The notes under the pieces: generated by a model | What the model saw: only the letters and a program-made list of their open reading frames with translations | The model's database searches: none | What the model was told of the DNA's origin: nothing | In this document: one piece after another, positions 6,388 through 11,620 of the stretch | Position numbering within the stretch: position 1 is the stretch's first letter | Layout of the letters: every line of letters begins with the position of its first letter | From: Candidatus Omnitrophota bacterium | GTDB taxonomy: Bacteria; Omnitrophota; Gorgyraeia; 2-01-FULL-45-10 | DNA length: 17,655 nucleotides | Assembly: GCA_026387165.1 (NCBI GenBank) | Contig: JAPLMG010000229.1 | Coordinates: 1-17,655, forward strand | Direction: 5' to 3' | Translations under genes and position numbers: made by a program

Positions 6388-7337
6388 CCCCAAGTCCTTC
6401 CGTATTCCTGTTTATAGGAAAAGAGAAATATCTTAAGGAGCGCGCAATAAACGAATTGCGTTCCCGCTCACTCGACAGCTCCTCAGGGGAGCTGGACTAT
6501 AAAGTCCTGCATGGCTCGGATACATCCGCGGACGAGATCATTAACTCAAGCAGGATCATGCCTTTCTTCTCATCGAAAAGGCTCATAGTAGTAAAAGATT
6601 TTGATAAGCTCTCCAAAGAAGATACCTTAAAAGTAGCAGCCTACATTAAAAATCCCAATCAGCATACCTGCCTTATCATAGATTCGGATGACGCATCCAT
6701 TTTGAAGGACGAGCCGTCGATAGCCGGGTATGCCAGGGTCATGAGATTCGCCCCTCTTTCGGATAATGAGCTGTCGGACTGGATTAAAAAATATCTGTCT
6801 ATGCAGGGTAAAACCATAGAAGATGACGCGCTGGATATACTCAAAGAGTCTAATGGCGCCCAGATCCTGAACCTGTCCCGGGAGCTCGATAAGCTCATGA
6901 CATTTATCGGTAAGAGAAAGAGCGTTACCGGTGATGATGTCGAGAACCTTGTTGGTAAGAGCGTAGCGGCCTCCGCTTTTGATATAGCGTCCGCTATAGG
7001 CGACAGGAACGTTTCGAAGGCCATCAGCATTGCGAACGAGCTGACATTGTCCGGAAAGAAACCTTACGAGATAGTAGGAATATTGAGCTGGTTCTTTAAG
7101 AGGGTATTGAAGGCGAAGCTTCTGCTTGATGCGGGCGATACGGAGTTCTCGGTGGGCCAGAAATTACGGATAAACAGAAGAAGCGCCGAAGAGTTCTTTA
7201 CGCATGTTCATTCTTTTTCGGCTCAAGGCCTGGAGTCCAAGATGAAAGTTCTTTTGGACGCCGATCTCGGCATCAAGAGGCCAAGGTATAGAGCGTCCCT
7301 TATTCTGGAATTCGCTATTATAAGGCTATGTTTTTGA
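6381..7337 (+). CDS. holA: DNA polymerase III delta subunit
   Basis: 318 residues, close to the usual length of bacterial HolA. The N-terminus (SVFLFIGKEKYLKERAINEL) is the family's opening strand and helix. It is followed by IMPFFSSKRLIVVKDFDKL, the CLIIDSDDAS strand, the helical lid (ESNGAQILNLSRELDKLM) and the C-terminal collar domain (SAFDIASAIGDRNVSKAISIANEL ... YEIVGILSWFFKRVLKAK). Delta opens the beta sliding clamp within the clamp-loader complex. Like other delta subunits it shows no Walker ATPase motif. Its ATG overlaps the lptE stop. Its 3' end overlaps the end of rpsT on the opposite strand by 12 nt, with no visible terminator between them. Confidence 0.93.
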   Translation: MVTPSPSVFLFIGKEKYLKERAINELRSRSLDSSSGELDYKVLHGSDTSADEIINSSRIMPFFSSKRLIVVKDFDKLSKEDTLKVAAYIKNPNQHTCLIIDSDDASILKDEPSIAGYARVMRFAPLSDNELSDWIKKYLSMQGKTIEDDALDILKESNGAQILNLSRELDKLMTFIGKRKSVTGDDVENLVGKSVAASAFDIASAIGDRNVSKAISIANELTLSGKKPYEIVGILSWFFKRVLKAKLLLDAGDTEFSVGQKLRINRRSAEEFFTHVHSFSAQGLESKMKVLLDADLGIKRPRYRASLILEFAIIRLCF

Positions 7338-7595
7338 TAGGCCTAAGATCCTCTTCGTAAGGCGCGAGGATTTCCTGGAGGCGGCATTCTTATGAATGAT
7401 GCCCTTCGAAGCGGCTTTGTCGAGCTTCGATATAAATATTCTTAGAGCGGCCTTGGCTTCATCGGCCTTTTTTGCGGCTATGAGGCCTTCGACCTTCTTT
7501 GAGTGAGAATGAAGTTCGGATCTTATTGAAACATTCCTGAGATGTCTTCTGTTTGATTTTCGTAAATCTTTGAAAGAAGCTCTTTTAATAGGCAT
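7326..7595 (-). CDS. rpsT: 30S ribosomal protein S20
   Basis: 89 residues, the normal S20 length. It is very basic and helical, with the conserved pattern KRASFKDLRKSNRRHLRN near the N-terminus and LDKAASKGIIHKNAASRKSSRLTKRI near the C-terminus. S20 binds 16S rRNA early in 30S assembly. On the minus strand the ATG (7595-7593) is preceded by GGGAAAGG with an 8-nt spacing. A strong promoter lies about 55 nt upstream, and a perfect 9-bp hairpin sits directly before the Shine-Dalgarno sequence, a place where S20-dependent or structural control could act. It is convergent with holA and overlaps its last codons. Confidence 0.95.
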   Translation of the reverse strand: MPIKRASFKDLRKSNRRHLRNVSIRSELHSHSKKVEGLIAAKKADEAKAALRIFISKLDKAASKGIIHKNAASRKSSRLTKRILGLSKT

Positions 7596-7610
7596 TTTAT
7601 TTTACCTTTC

Positions 7611-7630
7611 CCTGCCTGCCAGCAGGCAGG
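7611..7630 (-). repeat. Palindrome in the rpsT leader abutting the Shine-Dalgarno sequence
   Basis: CCTGCCTGC (7611-7619) and GCAGGCAGG (7622-7630) form a perfect 9-bp stem with a 2-nt centre. On the rpsT strand the stem ends directly at GAAAGGT, so its last bases form part of the ribosome binding site. The sequence resembles a common intergenic palindrome of candidate-phylum genomes, so it may be a repeat rather than an evolved leader element. Confidence 0.7.
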
Positions 7631-7647
7631 CTTATTTTGAGTCACGG

Positions 7648-7677
7648 ATTATAACATGTAGCCATGTTTTTAGTCAA
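7648..7677 (-). promoter_or_regulatory. Sigma-70-type promoter of rpsT
   Basis: On the minus strand: TTGACT (7677-7672), an 18-bp spacer, and a perfect TATAAT (7653-7648). A start point near 7641 would give a leader of about 46 nt containing the palindrome and Shine-Dalgarno sequence of rpsT. This is a strong match for a ribosomal-protein promoter. Confidence 0.8.
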
Positions 7678-7708
7678 GAAGTTTAGTTACAGGCCGGATA
7701 CTCAAGAC

Positions 7709-7756
7709 CAGGCCGGGACTGTGCAAGTAGATAATGGCTAGTCCAGTCCCGGCCTG
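7709..7756 (+). repeat. 12-bp inverted repeat upstream of murJ
   Basis: CAGGCCGGGACT (7709-7720) and AGTCCCGGCCTG (7745-7756) are perfect complements around a 24-nt loop, ending 15 nt before the murJ ATG. The loop contains GATAAT, but no matching -35 box is placed correctly, so no murJ promoter is called. Confidence 0.75.
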
Positions 7757-7771
7757 AACAGGCAGCTCTAT

Positions 7772-9304
7772 ATGAATAAGAAGCACCTGATTAAATCTAC
7801 GGGCGTTATCGGGCTCGGTACAGCGATCAGCAGGGTCCTCGGATTCGTGCGCGACATATTTATAGCGAACTTTTTCGGGACCGGCCTGGCGGCGCAAGCC
7901 TTCTTCGTCGCGTTCAGGATACCCAACTCACTAAGGGATCTGGTAGGTGAAGGCGCGGCCAACGCGGCGATAGTTCCCGTGCTGACGGGATATAAAGCCA
8001 GGGGCGAAAAAAAAGAGTTCCTGCGCGTCTCAAAAGTTCTTTTTAATATATCTTTCGCTTCTTTATCAGTCCTGACCTTGATTGGTATAATAATTTCGCC
8101 TCTGATAGTACGATTAATAGCTCCCGGGTTTATTCGTGAGCCTTCAACCCTCGAGCTTACTATACAACTCAACAGAACGATCTTTCCGTATCTCATACTT
8201 ATAGGCCTGACAGCTTATACCATGGGGGTCTTGAATACTGAAAGACATTTTGCGGGTCCTGCTTTTGGCCCATGCTTCCTTAACATAGCCCTGATATTGG
8301 CTATTCTATGGCTTTGCCCTAAGATAGGAGTGATGGGCCTTGTAATAGGCGTTCTTGCGGGAGGGGTCCTGCAGCTGGCTCTCAATGTGGTGGTGATGTA
8401 CAGAAAGGGCATCACCATAGATTTCAGAGAAGGGTTCAGTCATCCCGCGGTCAAAAAGATAGGCGCGCTCTTGATCCCGCGCGCGTTCGGCTCCGCCATA
8501 TACCAGATCAATATATTCGTAGATACGATGCTGGCGTCATTGTCATGGATCGTCGGATCCGGCGGAGTCGCGGCTCTCTATTACGCCAACCGTCTTATAC
8601 AATTTCCTCTGGCCATATTCGGACTTGCGCTCGCGCAGGCGGCGCTTCCGAAGATGAGCCATGAATTCTCGGCCAATGATATGACAGGACTGAAAGATAC
8701 GCTCTCTTTCTCTTTAAGGATGACTTTTTTGATAATGATCCCGGCGAGCGTAGGCCTGGCCGTATTGGGCATGCCTATAATAAAGATGCTCTTTCAAAGA
8801 GGGGAGTTCACGGATTACTCGACATATATAACCAACAGCGCGCTCTTCTTTTACGCTTTCGGGCTTTGCGCTTACGGCGGCATAAAGCTGTTGGTAACAT
8901 GTTTCTATTCTATGCATGACACGATGACGCCCGTGAAGACGGCGCTTATTTCGGTGATATTGAATGTGGCGCTGAACCTGATCCTCATGTGGCCCATGAA
9001 GCTCGGAGGATTGGCGCTCGCCACGTCCATATCGGCCACGGTCAATTTTTTAATGCTATATTTTATTTTGAAGAAGAGGATAGGCCGCTTAGGCACAAAA
9101 GAGATAGCCGGTTCTTTTATAAGGGTGCTGTTGGCCGGCATTATCATGGGGATGGTTCTAAAGTTCACATTGGCCTTGACTGCCTCTGTAACAGGTGTCT
9201 TATTATCAATGGCGGCAGGGGCGCTTGCTTTTATCGCCGCCGCGTATATTTTTAGAGTTAAAGAGCTCGAGAGGGCGTTCGCATGGGCCTCAAAGAGACG
9301 GTAA
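7772..9304 (+). CDS. murJ: Lipid II flippase MurJ (MviN family)
   Basis: 510 residues, typical for MurJ, with about 14 predicted hydrophobic segments throughout. It opens with STGVIGLGTAISRVLGFVRD, the family's N-terminal amphipathic/first helix signature. It continues with the conserved FVAFRIPNSLRDLVGEGA and the central LYYANRLIQFPLAIFG and ALPKMS motifs. MurJ moves lipid II across the inner membrane for peptidoglycan synthesis. The ATG at 7772 has only a weak upstream GGCAGC. A 12-bp hairpin lies just before it. The stop (9302-9304) lies inside the start region of uvrC, giving a 22-nt overlap that suggests the two are co-transcribed. Confidence 0.96.
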   Translation: MNKKHLIKSTGVIGLGTAISRVLGFVRDIFIANFFGTGLAAQAFFVAFRIPNSLRDLVGEGAANAAIVPVLTGYKARGEKKEFLRVSKVLFNISFASLSVLTLIGIIISPLIVRLIAPGFIREPSTLELTIQLNRTIFPYLILIGLTAYTMGVLNTERHFAGPAFGPCFLNIALILAILWLCPKIGVMGLVIGVLAGGVLQLALNVVVMYRKGITIDFREGFSHPAVKKIGALLIPRAFGSAIYQINIFVDTMLASLSWIVGSGGVAALYYANRLIQFPLAIFGLALAQAALPKMSHEFSANDMTGLKDTLSFSLRMTFLIMIPASVGLAVLGMPIIKMLFQRGEFTDYSTYITNSALFFYAFGLCAYGGIKLLVTCFYSMHDTMTPVKTALISVILNVALNLILMWPMKLGGLALATSISATVNFLMLYFILKKRIGRLGTKEIAGSFIRVLLAGIIMGMVLKFTLALTASVTGVLLSMAAGALAFIAAAYIFRVKELERAFAWASKRR

Positions 9305-10650
9305 ACCCTTCGACAGGCTCAGGGTTATCCCGAGCAAACGAAGTGCGTCGAGGGATAAAAAACCTGCCGCATACCCCGGGGGTCTACATTATGAAAGGCG
9401 CTTCGGGAGAGGTCCTGTATGTAGGCAAAGCGGATAACCTGAGAAAAAGAGTTTCAAGCTATTTTCAAGTTTCCAGGCGGCACCCCGACAGGATCGCTTT
9501 ACTCGTATCGCAGATAGCGGATGTCGCTCATCTGCCGACCGCGACAAGCGCGGAGGCTCTTCTTTACGAGAACGGCCTTATCAAACAACTCTCCCCGAAA
9601 TATAACGTGGCACTTCGCGACGACAAGAGTTACCCGATGCTCAAAATCACGCTAAAAGAAAAATTCCCCCGCCTGATGATCACAAGAGAAAAGAAAGAAA
9701 AGAAAGGGGACGGTTCTATATATTATGGCCCGTATACCAACGCAAAACTTTTGAAAGAAGCGTTAAAGACCCTGCGGAAACTCTTCCCTTTAAGGACCTG
9801 CAGCAAAATGCCTAAGAGAAAGTGCCTCGAGTTTGACATGAGCCAATGCCTCGGGCCGTGCGAGGGCAGGGTGGGCGAGGAACGTTACGGCGCTATCATT
9901 AAGGAGTTGAGATTGTTTCTTGAGGGCAGGCATTCGGACTTGCTGAAATTATTGGCCGAGAGGATGAAGCAGTTGTCCAAGGATGAAAAGTTCGAGGAGG
10001 CCGCCGAGTGCAGAAATAGGTTAGAGGCCCTAAGTTCGGTAAATACGGATAGGGTGAAGTACGGGCCGGCTAACGAGCTGGGTGAGCTTAAGAGAGTCCT
10101 CGGGATCAAGGGCAATCTGGAGATCATAGAGGCCTTCGATGTCTCCAATATAATGGGTGACGAGGCCGTGGGATCGATGATCTATTTTCGGAAAGGGAAG
10201 CCCGATAAGAATGAATACAGGAAGTTCAAGATAAAGACCGTTACCGGAATGGACGATTACAGCATGATGCGCGAAATTGTCCGCCGCAGATACAGAAGAA
10301 GCGTTGAAGAGAAGAAGGAGCTGCCCGACCTGATAGTTATAGACGGGGGCAGGGGGCATTTGAGCGTCGCGCTGGACGAGCTGAAAAAACTCAGGCTAGA
10401 TGATCTGCCGGTTATCGGTATAGCTAAACCTGCCCGCCGAAGCCCTTTAGTGTCTGATGGCCGCGGCGAAGGCGGGGAATTCGAACGGGTCTACGTTAAA
10501 GATAAAAAGGACCCCATCCTTTTACCTAAAGAATCGAAAGCACTGCATCTATTGGAAAGAGTCCGGGACGAAGCACATCGATTTGCAATATCCTACCACA
10601 AAAAACTGATGTCGAAAAGGATCGCAAAAGGGATCTTTAAAGGGGTCTGA
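9283..10650 (+). CDS. uvrC: UvrABC excinuclease subunit C lacking the C-terminal HhH domain
   Basis: Dual-incision nuclease of nucleotide excision repair. Domains in order: GIY-YIG nuclease (PGVYIMKG, then LYVGKADNLRKRV, residues 32-57); a four-Cys cluster C173/C181/C189/C193, which in the family can bind an iron-sulfur cluster; a UVR motif (about 225-255); and the RNase H-like nuclease with D286 (EAFDVSN), D354 (VIDGGRGH) and H432 (DEAHRFAI). At 455 residues it is about 150 short. It ends at KRIAKGIFKGV, where the usual (HhH)2 DNA-binding domain should begin, and the stop lies inside a repeat. The first 24 residues are encoded by another repeat. An alternative GTG start at 9343 would remove most of that extension. 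About 18 extra residues follow IGIAK (383-400). Both nuclease sites look intact. Confidence 0.93.
   Translation: MGLKETVNPSTGSGLSRANEVRRGIKNLPHTPGVYIMKGASGEVLYVGKADNLRKRVSSYFQVSRRHPDRIALLVSQIADVAHLPTATSAEALLYENGLIKQLSPKYNVALRDDKSYPMLKITLKEKFPRLMITREKKEKKGDGSIYYGPYTNAKLLKEALKTLRKLFPLRTCSKMPKRKCLEFDMSQCLGPCEGRVGEERYGAIIKELRLFLEGRHSDLLKLLAERMKQLSKDEKFEEAAECRNRLEALSSVNTDRVKYGPANELGELKRVLGIKGNLEIIEAFDVSNIMGDEAVGSMIYFRKGKPDKNEYRKFKIKTVTGMDDYSMMREIVRRRYRRSVEEKKELPDLIVIDGGRGHLSVALDELKKLRLDDLPVIGIAKPARRSPLVSDGRGEGGEFERVYVKDKKDPILLPKESKALHLLERVRDEAHRFAISYHKKLMSKRIAKGIFKGV
9306..9355 (+). repeat. CCCTTCGAC...CTCAGGG repeat forming the uvrC N-terminus
   Basis: CCCTTCGACAGGCTCAGGG (9306-9324) followed by ATCCCGAGC ... 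CGAGGGA matches the copy at 1034-1078 in the same orientation. It begins one base after the murJ stop and ends where UvrC homology begins (GIKNLP). The repeat therefore encodes residues 8-24 of the longest uvrC reading frame and may also supply its start codon. Confidence 0.82.
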
Positions 10651-10693
10651 CCCATCACGCCTATAACGCGCTGATTGGGTCTGACCCCCTTAG
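10639..10693 (+). repeat. Imperfect inverted repeat (GGGTCTGACCC family) between uvrC and the methyltransferase gene
   Basis: AAAGGGGTCTGACCC (10639-10653) faces GGGTCTGACCCCCTTA (10677-10692); pairing extends inward through CCCATCA / TGATTGGG with small bulges. The uvrC stop codon (10648-10650) lies in the left arm. Such near-palindromic GGGTCTGACCC units are frequent dispersed repeats in environmental bacterial genomes (recollection, not checked). Confidence 0.75.
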
Positions 10694-10696
10694 GTT

Positions 10697-11020
10697 ATGT
10701 TGATTGGATCTAAGAAGCGCCAGGCCAGCCCCCAAAAAGCGCCTTTTATGACTATGTTTGAGAAGAAGGTTTACGCCGCGGTATCCAAGATCCCTCGCGG
10801 GGAAGTTCGTTCGTACAAATGGGTCGCTGTGAAGATAGGGCGCCCAAAAGCTTGCAGGGCGGCCGGCAACGCGTTAAACAAAAATCCTTATATGGGAATG
10901 GTTCCGTGCCATAGGGTCATAAGATCGGACGGGTCGATAGGCGGATTCGCGAAGGGCGCTCGCCGCAAAATAGCGCTGCTAAAGTCCGAAAGCATTTTAT
11001 TGCAGCAAAGGGGTGGATAA
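10697..11020 (+). CDS. O6-alkylguanine-DNA alkyltransferase, single-domain (MGMT/Ogt family)
   Basis: DNA repair protein that transfers alkyl groups from O6-alkylguanine to its own cysteine. The conserved DNA-binding/active-site domain covers residues 20-100. It has the helix-turn-helix region PRGEVRSYKWVA (Tyr40), the Arg finger in ACRAAGNAL (Arg54) and the active site VPCHRV (Cys71). The reactive Cys is present, so it is not an alkyltransferase-like (ATL) protein, where Trp replaces it. There is no N-terminal ribonuclease-H-like domain, so it is about half the size of Ogt. The first 17 residues of the longest frame are repeat sequence. ATG at 10748 or 10754 (MFEKKVYAAV) is where homology begins, but no clear Shine-Dalgarno precedes any of these. 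The stop is 2 nt before the next gene. Confidence 0.88.
   Translation: MLIGSKKRQASPQKAPFMTMFEKKVYAAVSKIPRGEVRSYKWVAVKIGRPKACRAAGNALNKNPYMGMVPCHRVIRSDGSIGGFAKGARRKIALLKSESILLQQRGG
10715..10747 (+). repeat. Repeat unit at the 5' end of the alkyltransferase gene
   Basis: GCCAGGCC followed by CCCCCAAAAAGCGCCT recurs with two differences at 11513-11541, after the next gene, in the same orientation. The two copies bracket the alkyltransferase/membrane-protein pair. Confidence 0.8.
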
Positions 11021-11022
11021 GT

Positions 11023-11475
11023 TTGAGCCTTGACTTAGAGAAAATGGATCCACAGTTTCGAGAGAATATCGTAGACATATCTATTCATTGTCTTATAGCG
11101 GCAGCGCTTGCCTTATTGATATATTTAAAATCGGCAGACATGGGCTATGTTCTTATTTTTTTGCTGGGCAGTGTCTTTATTGATCTGGATCATCTTGTGG
11201 ATTATTTCATATGCTTCAAGAATGGATTCAGCATAAGATCCTTTCTTTGCAACGAGCACGTTAAGTCCGGAAGAATTTATATTATCTTTCACTCGTGGGA
11301 GTTAATTTTCGTTATTTTTATTTTAGGCCTTATCTTTAAGTCTGCGGGATCGATCTTATTGTCCGTCGCCATGGCTGTCCATATCATCTCCGACTCCGTT
11401 ATGCACAGAAGAATAGCCGCCTATTTCCTTGCGTTCAGAATGGCTAAAAGATTCGACGCTAAAATATTCTCTTAA
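11023..11475 (+). CDS. Small membrane protein resembling YdjM/DUF457 metal-dependent hydrolases
   Basis: 150 residues with four hydrophobic segments (about 20-35, 40-55, 85-105, 107-122). Polar residues sit at membrane edges as in the YdjM/DUF457 family of predicted membrane-bound metal hydrolases: DLDHLVDY (D54, D56, H57, D60), HSWE (H90) and HIISD (H120, D124). The family's biochemical role is poorly defined and the match here is by motif spacing only. The start is read as TTG at 11023, preceded by AGGGGTGG. An in-frame ATG at 11044 lacks as good a ribosome binding site. It lies 2 nt after the alkyltransferase stop, so the two genes are probably co-transcribed. A role in DNA repair is not implied by sequence. 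Confidence 0.7.
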   Translation: MSLDLEKMDPQFRENIVDISIHCLIAAALALLIYLKSADMGYVLIFLLGSVFIDLDHLVDYFICFKNGFSIRSFLCNEHVKSGRIYIIFHSWELIFVIFILGLIFKSAGSILLSVAMAVHIISDSVMHRRIAAYFLAFRMAKRFDAKIFS

Positions 11476-11512
11476 GCTTCCGGCACGTTCCCCGAACACG
11501 AACATAAAAAAA

Positions 11513-11548
11513 GTGCCAGGCCGACCCCCAAAAAGCGCCTGACCCCTT
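11513..11548 (+). repeat. Second copy of the CAGGCC...CCCCCAAAAAGCGCCT repeat
   Basis: GTGCCAGGCCGACCCCCAAA, then AAGCGCCT and GACCCCTT. It matches the unit at 10715-10747 and the GACCCC(C)TT end of the 10677-10692 arm. It lies in the 145-nt gap before the large gene; upstream bases GGCAC and GTGCC could form a weak hairpin, but no convincing terminator is seen. Confidence 0.75.
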
Positions 11549-11583
11549 CAAGTTAAGAGCGAAAAAATCTGGCTAAATTTCCA

Positions 11584-11610
11584 TTGACTTAACGTATTAT
11601 GTGATATAAT
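11584..11610 (+). promoter_or_regulatory. Promoter of the giant gene (extended -10 type)
   Basis: TTGACT (11584-11589), a 15-bp spacer, and TATAAT (11605-11610) preceded by TGA, which makes an extended -10 element (TGnTATAAT). The short spacer is compensated by the extended -10. The predicted start point near 11617 is only a few bases before the ATG at 11621, implying either a nearly leaderless message or translation from TTG 11654 / GTG 11657. Confidence 0.65.
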
Positions 11611-11620
11611 TACACATATT

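Noticed and set aside
11476..11530. Intrinsic terminator before the giant gene
   Set aside because: GGCAC/GTGCC could pair, but the A run lies before, not a T run after, the stem on the plus strand.
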